DNA of 18,365 bases from Eggerthellaceae bacterium (lineage in GTDB: Bacteria; Actinomycetota; Coriobacteriia; Coriobacteriales; Eggerthellaceae): the NCBI GenBank assembly GCA_900754955.1, contig CAAEEV010000125.1, positions 1-18,365 of the forward strand. The letters are read 5' to 3'. The translations under genes and the position numbers were made by a program. Within the stretch, counting starts at the first letter, position 1; the number at the start of each line of letters is the position of its first letter. This document shows, piece by piece, positions 1-6,709 of this stretch. The notes beneath the pieces are model-generated. The model was not told where the DNA came from, did not search any database, and saw nothing but the letters and a program-made list of their open reading frames with translations.

Positions 1-862
1 CCACACCGGCAACGGCGTTGGCGACCGCGAGCGCCTCACCCCACGGCGCGCCTGCTGCGCGCGCAGCGGCGAGCGCGCCCACGTGGGCGTCCCCCGCGCC
101 TACGGTGTCAACGACCTCGACGGGTTCGGTCGGCACCTTGATTACCGTACCGTCGGCCAGATACACCGCGGCGCCCTGGACTCCGCACGTGATCACGCAC
201 GCATTTTCGCACGCTGCCGCAATCGCGCGACCAGCTTCATCGACCGTTGCGGCACCCGTAAACTCAAGCGCTTCCTGGTCGTTGAGATGCCACACGGGAT
301 GCAGCGCGTTGATGCGCGCATGCTTCTCGGAGCCCACGCCCATAATGCGCGGACCGGGCGCGTAGTAGAACTCAAGATCAGGGTGTCGCTCGACAAACAA
401 GATGATCTCGCCACCGCCTGCGCCCTCGATTTCATAGCCCGACGCCACCGCCGCCGCGAAGCGCTCCCCATCGACGCGCTCGAACCACGAGCGCTCGAAA
501 CGGCGCTCAATGCCGGGAGCCGTGATCATTGTACGCTCGCCGTCGGGTTCTACAAGGCAGGTGCACACGCCGCAATCGAAGGTCGTGTCGATCTCGAGCG
601 CCGCGAGCCCGCGGGCGGCAAGACCCGCGCGAATAAAATCGGCGGTAGGGCCCGTGCCGAGAGGTGCCAGCAGGAAGCACGGCGCACCGAGCTCGCGCAC
701 GGCACAGCCGGAATTGAACGCGCAGCCGCCGAGGGTCTGCGTGCGTTCCGTGGCAATGACGCCTTCGCCACGCGCAGGCAGCCGCGGCACACGGCAGACC
801 ACGTCGACCATCACCGCACCGATGCACAACACGCCACCCGACTGGACAGATCCCGAAACCAC
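1..862 (-). CDS. PfkB-family carbohydrate/nucleoside kinase (3' end cut by window edge)
   Basis: Likely an ATP-dependent cytoplasmic kinase of the ribokinase/PfkB family that phosphorylates a sugar or nucleoside; the substrate cannot be read from the sequence. Translation from the GTG at 862 is open for 287 codons to the window edge. The N-terminus has the family strand GGVLCIGAVMVDV (residues 9-21). The middle has NDQEA (194-198), the family N-x-x-E region. Near the cut end is DTVGAGDAHVGA with the catalytic-base Asp at about residue 258 in the GAGD anion hole. The GTG start is chosen because a GGGAAGGGG ribosome site lies about 5-7 nt upstream and the protein then begins just before the first strand. 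An in-frame ATG at 902-904 lacks such a site. Only the last few helices should be missing. The gene is transcribed away from the small-RNA element at 988-1084. Family assignment is firm, substrate unknown. Confidence 0.9.
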   Translation of the reverse strand, partial: MVSGSVQSGGVLCIGAVMVDVVCRVPRLPARGEGVIATERTQTLGGCAFNSGCAVRELGAPCFLLAPLGTGPTADFIRAGLAARGLAALEIDTTFDCGVCTCLVEPDGERTMITAPGIERRFERSWFERVDGERFAAAVASGYEIEGAGGGEIILFVERHPDLEFYYAPGPRIMGVGSEKHARINALHPVWHLNDQEALEFTGAATVDEAGRAIAAACENACVITCGVQGAAVYLADGTVIKVPTEPVEVVDTVGAGDAHVGALAAARAAGAPWGEALAVANAVAGV

Positions 863-987
863 GAACGCCCCTTCCCTCGCAAACACCGTCCCATTATCGC
901 GCATCGCGCACGACGACGTGATTCCCGCCGTTCGCCGGCCTTCGCGCAACCGTTTGCGCGGCAGAGGCGCTCATCTCTGATTAGTCG

Positions 988-1016
988 TTGACAGCTATTG
1001 GATTACGTCTTATATT
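988..1016 (+). promoter_or_regulatory. Consensus sigma-70 promoter of small-RNA element copy 1
   Basis: A perfect -35 TTGACA (988-993), a 17-nt spacer and -10 TATATT (1011-1016). The predicted +1 is the G at about 1023. The spacer matches that of the second copy at 4191-4219 at 15 of 17 positions, far more than an ordinary promoter pair would share. Confidence 0.85.
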
Positions 1017-1022
1017 GAATGC

Positions 1023-1084
1023 GGTCTGAAACACAGAAACGCACCCGACAGCTCCCCTCTAGGCTGTCGGGTGCGTTTCGTTTC
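1023..1084 (+). ncRNA. Candidate small RNA, copy 1 (covarying hairpin with C-rich loop)
   Basis: Predicted transcript of about 62 nt beginning GGTCTGAAACACAG. It is followed by a perfect 17-bp stem (1036-1052 with 1063-1079) closing a 10-nt loop, TCCCCTCTAG, and then a short T-rich stretch (1076-1083). A homologous element lies at 4226-4288. Within the stem the two copies differ at three positions on each arm, and all three are paired changes (A-T/G-C, C-G/A-T, C-G/G-C). No open reading frame of note fits inside. The element may be a free regulatory RNA ending in its own terminator, or a leader/attenuator for the exporter gene downstream at 1280. I recognise no named RNA family. Confidence 0.65.
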
Positions 1085-1279
1085 AGGCGACATCGCGTAC
1101 ATCGTGCATCTGGATTCGCGCCCTCTCCCACGCAAAACGCCGCCGAAGCGACCAGCGTCGAACCAGCGCAAGCAGAAACGGAGCGCCGCAAACTCGCCCC
1201 GTTCGACAAGCCCGCGCCGCGTCGCAAACATCCGCCGCGCAACGCCAACACAGCAGCCACATGTGGTACCGTAGCCGCC
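1085..1279. other. Intergenic stretch before the EamA gene
   Basis: About 195 bases between the small-RNA hairpin and the chosen EamA start. I see no convincing promoter, hairpin or ribosome binding site. The EamA reading frame is open through this stretch back to 1019, but the translation is low-complexity, basic and unlike a transporter N-terminus, and it would run through the small-RNA hairpin. Confidence 0.5.
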
Positions 1280-2323
1280 ATGCCAGAATCGACCGACATC
1301 ACCACCACCATCAGCAGCAGCGCCCGCGCTGCCGAAGCCCGCGCAGATACCGGCGCCGTCGGCAAGAGCGTAACGTCAGACGCCAACGCTGCTGCAACCA
1401 CCGTCGCCGCCCGCAGCCGGAGCTTCGCACGCGGCGTCATCTGCGCGCTCATCGGCGGCGCGCTGTGGGGGCTGTCGGGTGCGTGCTCCCAGTTCCTGCT
1501 TTCGAACTACGACATCACGCCTCTCTTCATCACGTGCGTGCGCATGGCGGGCTCGGGCATCCTGCTGCTCGCGCTGCTCCTCGCCACCCGCCGCGACACG
1601 CTGCGCCGCATGGTGCGCGACCGCACCACCGTCCGCCAACTCGCACTGTTCGGCATCGGCGGGCTCTTCCTCTGCCAGATCACCTACGTCGTTGCCATCA
1701 GCTACACGAACGCCGGCACCGCCACCGTGCTCCAAAGCACCGCGACCGTCGTCATCATGGCCGTCACCTGCGCAAAAGCCCGCAAGCTCCCGAGCAAAAG
1801 CGAGGCCGTGGGGCTCGCATGCGCGCTCGCCGCCGTATGGCTCATCGCCACGCAGGGCAACCCAGGCGCCATCATGTTGCCCGCGCTCGGGCTCATCTGG
1901 GGCGCCGCGAATGCGCTGTCAGTGTCCTTCTACATCATGTATCCGAGAAGACTGTTCACGCGCTGGGGCAGCCTGCCCACCACAGGCTGCGGCATGATCA
2001 TCGGCGGCATCGCCGCCTGCGCGCTGTGGGCGGGATCAAGCGCATGGCAAAGCTCCCTCGCCCTGCCGAGCCTCGACGCAGCGGGAATCGCCGTGCTCGC
2101 CGTCATCGTGCTCTTCGGCACGTTCGCCGCCTTCGCACTCTATCTCCACGGCGTGTCGATCGTGGGCCCCGTCGCGGGCGGCCTGCTCGGCACCGTGGAG
2201 CCCGCGAGCGCCACCATTTGCTCAGCGCTCTGGCTCTCGACGGTGTTCTCGGCGGCCGACTGGGCGGGATTCGCGCTCATGATGGCGATGATCGTACTCG
2301 TCGCCGTTTCGAAGAAGGGCTAG
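1280..2323 (+). CDS. EamA/DMT-family membrane transporter
   Basis: Probable inner-membrane exporter of the drug/metabolite transporter superfamily with two EamA repeats and about ten membrane helices (347 residues); the substrate is not predictable. The first helix, after FARGVICALIGGALWGLSG at about residues 50-68, carries the family pattern of a small-residue helix with a W-G pair. The second repeat starts near the LPALGLIWGAANALSVSFY stretch. The end has the typical sequence of GPVAGGLLGTVEPASATICS, then a last helix. The ATG at 1280 is chosen as the first start that leaves a modest N-terminus. It still precedes the first helix by about 50 Ala/Thr/Ser-rich residues, and no strong ribosome site precedes it, so the true start may be further downstream. 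The gene converges on the AGCS symporter at 2455. Readthrough of the small-RNA promoter at 988 is one possible source of transcription. Confidence 0.85.
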   Translation: MPESTDITTTISSSARAAEARADTGAVGKSVTSDANAAATTVAARSRSFARGVICALIGGALWGLSGACSQFLLSNYDITPLFITCVRMAGSGILLLALLLATRRDTLRRMVRDRTTVRQLALFGIGGLFLCQITYVVAISYTNAGTATVLQSTATVVIMAVTCAKARKLPSKSEAVGLACALAAVWLIATQGNPGAIMLPALGLIWGAANALSVSFYIMYPRRLFTRWGSLPTTGCGMIIGGIAACALWAGSSAWQSSLALPSLDAAGIAVLAVIVLFGTFAAFALYLHGVSIVGPVAGGLLGTVEPASATICSALWLSTVFSAADWAGFALMMAMIVLVAVSKKG

Positions 2324-2454
2324 GGAAGCGACCGCCCGCACGTCAAACGCGCAAGCCCACATCGCCCGCAGCGGCACAAGCCCCGCCGCCCGTTACGAGG
2401 CAGAACGCGAATACAGCCCGCGCCGTCCCTTCGCCGTGCGCCATGAACGAGACG

Positions 2455-3924
2455 TCAGCCCCGCCCCTCTGTCACGCGTTCGCCCTCGTCGAGCCTCACG
2501 TGCCAGCACTCCGTTGCCGGCAGGCCCTCGATGTCCTCGGCAACGAACACGGGATCCTTCCCCGCCTTCCGCTGCTCCGTGTAGTTGCTGAGCGCCTTGA
2601 ACGCCCATTTTCCGAGCAGCAGAATCGCCACGAGGTTCACCATCGCCATGAACGCCATGGTGATGTCGGCGAAGTTCCAAGCGAGCGTGAAGTTGTTGAG
2701 GCAGCCCACCATGATGGCGACCAGGCACGTAATGCGGAACACGAACAGCACCGTGTCGTTTTTCGTGATGAAGCGGATGTTGCCCTCGGCGTAGAAGTAA
2801 TTGCCGATGAGGCTCGAGAACGCGAAGCAGAAGATGGCGAACGTGACGAGATGGATGCCGATCTCGCCCACCGACGAGTTGATGGCCATCTGCACGAGCG
2901 GCATGCCGTTGAGGTCGCCGAACGTGCCGCCCTGCTTCACGAAGAAGATGAGTACGATGAACGCCGAGCACGTGCACACGAGCATCGTGTCGAGGTACAC
3001 CGAGAGCGTCTGCACGAGGCCCTGCTTGCAGGGATGCGACACGCTCGCCGTGGCGGCGGCGTTCGGGGCGGAGCCCATGCCAGCTTCGTTGGAGAACAGA
3101 CCGCGCTTGATGCCAAGCACCACAACCGAGCCCGCGAAGCCGCCGAAGATCGACTGGAAGTCGAAGGCCGACTGGAAGATGTAGCCGAACGCCTCGGGAA
3201 GTAGGCTGAGGTTCGTCACCGTGATGAGCAGGCCGAGCGCCAGGTACGCCACCGCCATGATGGGCACGAGCACCGACGAGATCACGCTGATGCGCTTCGA
3301 GCCGCCGAAGATCACCGCGGCCGTGAGCACGATGAGCACCGCGCCGAGAATGACAGCCGTGCCGTTGGTGGCGTAGTCGGGGATGTAGTACTCGAGCGCG
3401 CTCGCCATGTTGTACGCCTGCAGACCGTTGAAGCCGTACGCATAGCACACGATGAGCAGCACCGCGAACACGATGCCGAGCCAACGATGGCCGAGCGCTT
3501 GCTCGATGTAGTAGGCGGGCCCGCCACGGAACTCGCCCTCCTTGCCGCGCACCTTCCAGATCTGGGCGAGCGTGGACTCCACGAACGCCGACGCCGCACC
3601 GAGCAGTGCCATGAGCCACATCCAGAAGATGGCGCCCGGGCCGCCCGTAGCCACCGCCGTCGCGATACCCGCGATGTTGCCCGTGCCCACGCGCGATGCG
3701 GTCGACACCATCATCGCCTGGAACGACGAGATGGACTTCTCGCCGTCCACGTGCTTCTTCTCCATGAGCTGCTTGAACATGTCCTTGAGATAGCGAATCT
3801 GCACGAAACGCGTGCGCACCGTGAAGTACAGCGCGCATCCCACGAGCAGAATCACCAGAATATACGTGTAGAGAAAGTCGCTGATCGCCGATGTCGCGCT
3901 GATCAGCATCGCATTCATGTCCAC
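2455..3924 (-). CDS. Sodium:alanine/glycine symporter, AGCS family
   Basis: Inner-membrane secondary transporter importing a small neutral amino acid (alanine or glycine in characterised relatives) with Na+ or H+. At 489 residues it has the normal family length, with about ten to eleven hydrophobic helices. Diagnostic motifs are SRVGTGNIAGIATAV (about 77-91, the family signature), a GGPAYYIEQ stretch, and a RGLFSNEAGMGSAPNAAA stretch in the middle. The GTG start at 3924-3922 is supported by AAGGAGGG on the minus strand (3939-3932), about 7 nt upstream. The start would be two codons later if the ATG at 3918 were used, but its spacing is poorer. It is transcribed divergently from the chaperone operon and convergently with the EamA gene. 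The 130-base stretch between their stop codons holds no clear terminator. Which amino acid is carried cannot be told from the sequence. Confidence 0.95.
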   Translation of the reverse strand: MDMNAMLISATSAISDFLYTYILVILLVGCALYFTVRTRFVQIRYLKDMFKQLMEKKHVDGEKSISSFQAMMVSTASRVGTGNIAGIATAVATGGPGAIFWMWLMALLGAASAFVESTLAQIWKVRGKEGEFRGGPAYYIEQALGHRWLGIVFAVLLIVCYAYGFNGLQAYNMASALEYYIPDYATNGTAVILGAVLIVLTAAVIFGGSKRISVISSVLVPIMAVAYLALGLLITVTNLSLLPEAFGYIFQSAFDFQSIFGGFAGSVVVLGIKRGLFSNEAGMGSAPNAAATASVSHPCKQGLVQTLSVYLDTMLVCTCSAFIVLIFFVKQGGTFGDLNGMPLVQMAINSSVGEIGIHLVTFAIFCFAFSSLIGNYFYAEGNIRFITKNDTVLFVFRITCLVAIMVGCLNNFTLAWNFADITMAFMAMVNLVAILLLGKWAFKALSNYTEQRKAGKDPVFVAEDIEGLPATECWHVRLDEGERVTEGRG

Positions 3925-4061
3925 CGTCGGACCCTCCTTGCCAGCATCGCGGCTGCGCGCCGATTCGGGCCGTACCCGTCTCTCCCCTGGCGCGTCGCCG
4001 CATGCACGAGAAGCGATGCTGTTTCGGCCCGCTTCCCACGTTTTGTTCGCTTGAGCCTGCC

Positions 4062-4092
4062 ATTGTACTAAAACACCACGTCCCGCGTCGAA
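4062..4092 (-). promoter_or_regulatory. Possible promoter for the AGCS symporter
   Basis: On the minus strand a good -10, TACAAT (4067-4062), is preceded at 18-19 nt by a weak TTCGAC/TCGACG -35. It would give a leader of about 130 nt ending in the strong ribosome site at 3932-3939. I looked for a glycine riboswitch in this leader and do not see its conserved blocks. Confidence 0.35.
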
Positions 4093-4190
4093 AAAGACTC
4101 GGCGGCGCGCGCGGGCGCCCGATGTTGCGCCCGCTCCTCAAGCCACATGAGGGACGATCCACGTCCTCGCGGTTTTCCGCACTGTAGTTC

Positions 4191-4219
4191 TTGACTGCTA
4201 TTAGATTATGTCTTATATT
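4191..4219 (+). promoter_or_regulatory. Consensus sigma-70 promoter of small-RNA element copy 2
   Basis: -35 TTGACT (4191-4196), a 17-nt spacer and -10 TATATT (4214-4219), with predicted +1 at the G at 4226. The +1 falls on the same GGTCT as in copy 1. The spacer differs from copy 1 at two positions only. Confidence 0.85.
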
Positions 4220-4225
4220 GAATAT

Positions 4226-4288
4226 GGTCTAAACACAGGAACGAAGCCGACAGCTCCCCCTCTAGCGCTGTCGGCTTCGTTCCGTTTT
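4226..4288 (+). ncRNA. Candidate small RNA, copy 2 (covarying hairpin with C-rich loop)
   Basis: Predicted transcript of about 63 nt beginning GGTCTAAACACAG. A perfect 17-bp stem (4238-4254 with 4267-4283) closes the loop TCCCCCTCTAGC, followed by CGTTTTG. The leader, the loop core (CCCCTCTAG) and the loop-proximal stem (CCGACAGC) match copy 1. The variable outer half of the stem keeps its pairing through compensated changes. The element lies between the divergent AGCS gene and the chaperone operon, with parS about 190 nt downstream. Coding capacity is negligible. Confidence 0.65.
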
Positions 4289-4479
4289 GAGCGCATTTCA
4301 GCTTAAACAAAATGCAAGAACCGCCGCAGTATTCGATACGTGCGAACACCGCCACAGCGCTACAGCACTCAAACGCGCAAAAGCGGGGTCGCAGCCGCCG
4401 CGTCCTTCAATGGACGCAACGCTGATGTAATCGTCACGGCACCCTGCGTGTCCAACATCCCCATCGCATCTAGCATCAA
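4289..4479. other. Intergenic stretch between small-RNA copy 2 and parS
   Basis: The only structure I see is a small hairpin, GCGTCC-ttcaat-GGACGC (4400-4417), without a T-tract. There is no coding signal and no recognisable RNA gene. Confidence 0.4.
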
Positions 4480-4497
4480 ATGTTTCACGTGAAACAT
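4480..4497. other. parS: parS chromosome-partition site (ParB-binding centromere)
   Basis: The 16-base core TGTTTCACGTGAAACA (4481-4496) is an exact match to the classical bacterial parS palindrome bound by ParB/Spo0J. The flanking A and T extend the perfect palindrome to 18 bases. Sites of this kind nucleate ParB-CTP spreading and SMC loading, and usually cluster around the replication origin. The site is intergenic here. A partial half-site-like GCGAAACA lies about 40 nt downstream. An 18-base perfect palindrome matching this consensus is very unlikely by chance. Confidence 0.93.
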
Positions 4498-4646
4498 TCG
4501 TTCGTGTGCGTTTCGCTCTCCGCCATACCCGCGAAACATTTCATTTACTTCATTCGCACTCGCATACCCACCTCACCGCCCCCATGTAGGCGTTACGTGG
4601 AGTTCCGCCGCGGAAGGCCGGCCGTTCACAATTGCTCCATGCATAT

Positions 4647-4671
4647 AGTTATAGTTTCAAAACTAATAACT
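4647..4671. promoter_or_regulatory. AT-rich dyad, candidate MarR operator/promoter region
   Basis: An imperfect inverted repeat pairs AGTTAT-AGTTT with AAACT-a-ATAACT around a short centre, inside a 40-base AT-rich island in otherwise GC-rich DNA. It overlaps -10-like hexamers (TATAGT at 4644 and 4650), with a TTCACA at 4625-4630. It lies about 130 nt before the first gene of the operon that encodes a MarR-type repressor, so autoregulation is a reasonable guess. The exact promoter cannot be fixed. Confidence 0.45.
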
Positions 4672-4798
4672 GACAGGGCGGCATGGCACGGCCAGCAACG
4701 TGCGTCTGATGCGATCGCCGCAGCGCGATCGACGCGACGCACAACGCAGCGCGCCACCGTGCCACCGCCCCCCAACCGCAAAGGACGGCAAAACGAAC

Positions 4799-5215
4799 AT
4801 GGGCAACTTCCTCGGCAACCTCGGCTGGCGCATCGCGCAATTCATGCAGGGACGCAACGGCATCGACACGATCGCGCAGTACGCCATCGGCGCAGGCATC
4901 ATCTTCACGATCATCGACTTCTTCGTGAACAGCCTCATCCTCTCCACGCTCGGCCTCATCTGCCTCGTCTACGCCATCTTCCGCTGCTACTCGAAGAACA
5001 TCTCGGCGCGTGCGCTCGAAAACGCCAAGTTCGAGGCGTGGGTGCGCAAGCCCAAGGCGGCTGTGGGCCATGCGCGCGTGCGCTGGGCGAACCGCGCCAC
5101 CACTAAGTACTTCACCTGCTCGCAATGCGGGCAGTCGCTCTCGGTTCCGAAGGGCAAGGGCACGCTGCGCGTCACGTGCCCCAAGTGCCGCCATCAGACC
5201 ACCATCAAGTCGTAG
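4799..5215 (+). CDS. Small two-TM membrane protein with C-terminal zinc ribbon
   Basis: A 138-residue protein. An amphipathic N-terminus (MGNFLGNLGWRIAQFMQGRNG) leads into two hydrophobic helices (about 25-43 and 45-63). A basic, probably cytosolic linker follows, then a zinc ribbon with Cys107/Cys110 and Cys127/Cys130 around a VPKGKG turn. This resembles small uncharacterised zinc-ribbon membrane proteins seen in clostridia and coriobacteria; the biochemical role is unknown. The ATG at 4799 is chosen because it begins the conserved-looking segment; residues encoded upstream (frame open from 4700) are low-complexity. An AAAGGA lies about 13 nt upstream, a rather distant ribosome site. The gene is first in a tightly spaced operon with a MarR regulator, a DUF5685-type protein, a J-protein and DnaK. 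That suggests a membrane-linked role in the same stress or protein-folding process. Confidence 0.85.
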   Translation: MGNFLGNLGWRIAQFMQGRNGIDTIAQYAIGAGIIFTIIDFFVNSLILSTLGLICLVYAIFRCYSKNISARALENAKFEAWVRKPKAAVGHARVRWANRATTKYFTCSQCGQSLSVPKGKGTLRVTCPKCRHQTTIKS

Positions 5216-5219
5216 CGCT

Positions 5220-5864
5220 ATGGCATCCGCAACCGACACGCGCACTGCCGCAGCAAACGCCGCAGAAGTGCATGACAGCCTGCGCATGTGGCGACGCGAG
5301 CTCATGAGCATCACCTTCGACATGCAGCGCACCGCCGACCGCATCACCGAACCGCTGCGTCACCGCCACGATCTCACGCAGCAGCAGCTGCTCGTGCTGA
5401 CCACGCTCGAGAACAAGCCCGATCAGCGGCCAAGCCACATCAGCGACAAGCTCGGCATCCTGCGCGCGAACTTCGCCTCGATCTGCCACAAGCTCGAGCA
5501 GCGCGGCCTTGTGTGTCGCAAGCCCTGCGAGGACGACCGCCGCGCCTACGAGCTGCATCTCACCGATGCCGGTCACGCCCTGCTCGACGAGCTCGACGGC
5601 GAAATCGACACCGCCTTCAAGCGCGCCATCGACGAGATGCCGCAGGAGACGGTCACGGGCCTCGTCGAGGGCTGCAAGGCGCTGCGCGCCGTGCACCGCA
5701 AAATGCACGAGCACGCCGCCGCAGCAGAAGCCGCCGAGGCCGAAGCCGCGACGTCAGAAGCCGCGACGGCACCCACCGCAAAGAACGCCGCCGCACAGCC
5801 CACCACCTCCCCGGCCGCAACCGCCGCCCCCACCTCCGAGGACGCCCCATGTTCGGCATCGTAA
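5220..5864 (+). CDS. MarR-family transcriptional regulator with long Ala/Pro-rich tail
   Basis: Predicted dimeric winged-helix DNA-binding repressor (214 residues). The core spans LTQQQLLVLTTL (from residue 52), a recognition-helix region with HISDKLGILRANFASICHKLEQRGLV, and a wing containing DDRR (105-108), followed by LTDAG, all typical of MarR. Most MarR proteins are about 150 residues. Here the last 45-50 residues are a low-complexity Ala/Glu/Thr/Pro tail with no predicted fold. The start is 4 nt after the preceding stop codon and has no clear ribosome site, so translational coupling is likely. The end overlaps the next gene by 16 bases in another frame. It probably controls its own operon through the AT-rich dyad near 4647; the ligand is unknown. 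Confidence 0.88.
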   Translation: MASATDTRTAAANAAEVHDSLRMWRRELMSITFDMQRTADRITEPLRHRHDLTQQQLLVLTTLENKPDQRPSHISDKLGILRANFASICHKLEQRGLVCRKPCEDDRRAYELHLTDAGHALLDELDGEIDTAFKRAIDEMPQETVTGLVEGCKALRAVHRKMHEHAAAAEAAEAEAATSEAATAPTAKNAAAQPTTSPAATAAPTSEDAPCSAS

Positions 5865-6709
5865 CTGCCAGCCTCTCCTACGTGAGCGACGAGGAGAAGA
5901 AGCGCTACCACGCCCTGTACTGCGGGCTGTGCCGCACTCTGAAGGACCGCTACGGCCAGGCAAGCCGCGGCGTGCTCACCTACGACCTCACCTTCTACAT
6001 CATGCTGTGCAACTCGCTGCACGAGCCGCCCGAGAACCGCGGCGAGGCGCACTGCGTCACGCATCCCGTGCGCAAGATGCCCTACGCGCGCTCGCGCTGG
6101 AGCGACTACGCCGCCGACCTCGCCGTAGCGCTCGCCTACCACAAGCTGCTCGACGACTGGCACGACGAGCGATCTAAGAAGGCGCGCGCCGCCCAAGCGC
6201 TGCTCGCAGGGGCCTACCGCAAGGCGCAGGAGCGCATCCCCGCGCAATGCGCCGCCATCGAGGCGTCGATGGCGCGCACCGCCGTCATCGAGAGCGACCC
6301 CGACTCCTCGCCCGACGCGGCGGCGCATGAGTTCGGCGACCTGCTCGGCGAGCTCTTCGCGCACGATCAGGGCGTCTGGACCGACGCCATGCGCACGTTC
6401 GGCAAGCAGCTCGGACGCTTCATCTACCTCATGGACGCCGCCGTCGACTACGCCGACGACGCGAAGGCGGGCTCGTACAACCCGTTCGTGAAGCTCGGCT
6501 CCACGCCTGAGAATATGAAGACTTTGCTCACAGTGCTCATCGGCGACGCTGCGGCAACGTTCGAGAAGCTACCCTTAGAGCAAGACCTGCATCTCATGCG
6601 CAGCGTCCTGTACTCGGGCGTCTGGCAGCAATTCAACAAAACGTACGAAGCGAACGACGCCGATGCGCACGCACGCGCCGATCGCGACGAGAAAGAGCAC
6701 CATGACTGA
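5849..6709 (+). CDS. DUF5685-type protein, Asp-rich all-alpha protein of unknown function
   Basis: A 286-residue soluble protein that starts MFGIVTASLSYVSDEEKKRY and then has YCGLCRTLKDRYGQ (Cys25/Cys28), TYDLTFY and, later, AYHKLLDDWHDE (about 97-107) and LMDAAVDYADDAKAGSYNPF (about 194-213). I recognise the start and the YCGLC motif as those of the uncharacterised DUF5685 family (recalled, not searched). The two Asp-rich motifs on predicted helices are placed as in squalene/phytoene synthases, whose second motif is followed by G-x-Y-x-P. No prenyl-transferase function is established. The ATG at 5849 overlaps the MarR gene by 16 bases. The stop overlaps the J-protein start as ATGACTGA, so the genes are translationally coupled. 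Confidence 0.8.
   Translation: MFGIVTASLSYVSDEEKKRYHALYCGLCRTLKDRYGQASRGVLTYDLTFYIMLCNSLHEPPENRGEAHCVTHPVRKMPYARSRWSDYAADLAVALAYHKLLDDWHDERSKKARAAQALLAGAYRKAQERIPAQCAAIEASMARTAVIESDPDSSPDAAAHEFGDLLGELFAHDQGVWTDAMRTFGKQLGRFIYLMDAAVDYADDAKAGSYNPFVKLGSTPENMKTLLTVLIGDAAATFEKLPLEQDLHLMRSVLYSGVWQQFNKTYEANDADAHARADRDEKEHHD

Noticed and set aside
1019..1279. N-terminal extension of the EamA gene back to 1019
   Set aside because: It would begin at the small-RNA start, read through its hairpin and give basic low-complexity sequence unlike the family.
2324..2454. Bidirectional terminator between the convergent EamA and AGCS genes
   Set aside because: Only very short, imperfect stems without T-tracts were found.
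3940..4061. Glycine riboswitch in the AGCS leader
   Set aside because: Such symporters are often glycine-riboswitch controlled, but the conserved aptamer blocks are not visible here.
2393..4162. A 589-codon minus-strand frame overlapping the AGCS gene
   Set aside because: It is on the same strand but out of frame with the symporter; the translation is compositionally biased and without motifs, whereas the other frame has AGCS signatures.
988..4288. The two repeat copies as ends of a mobile element
   Set aside because: They are in direct orientation, the genes between them are ordinary transporters, and there is no transposase or target-site duplication.
4480..4798. Reading frame starting with the ATG inside the parS palindrome
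   Set aside because: The start codon is part of the parS sequence, the product is low-complexity, and the frame runs into the zinc-ribbon gene in the wrong frame.
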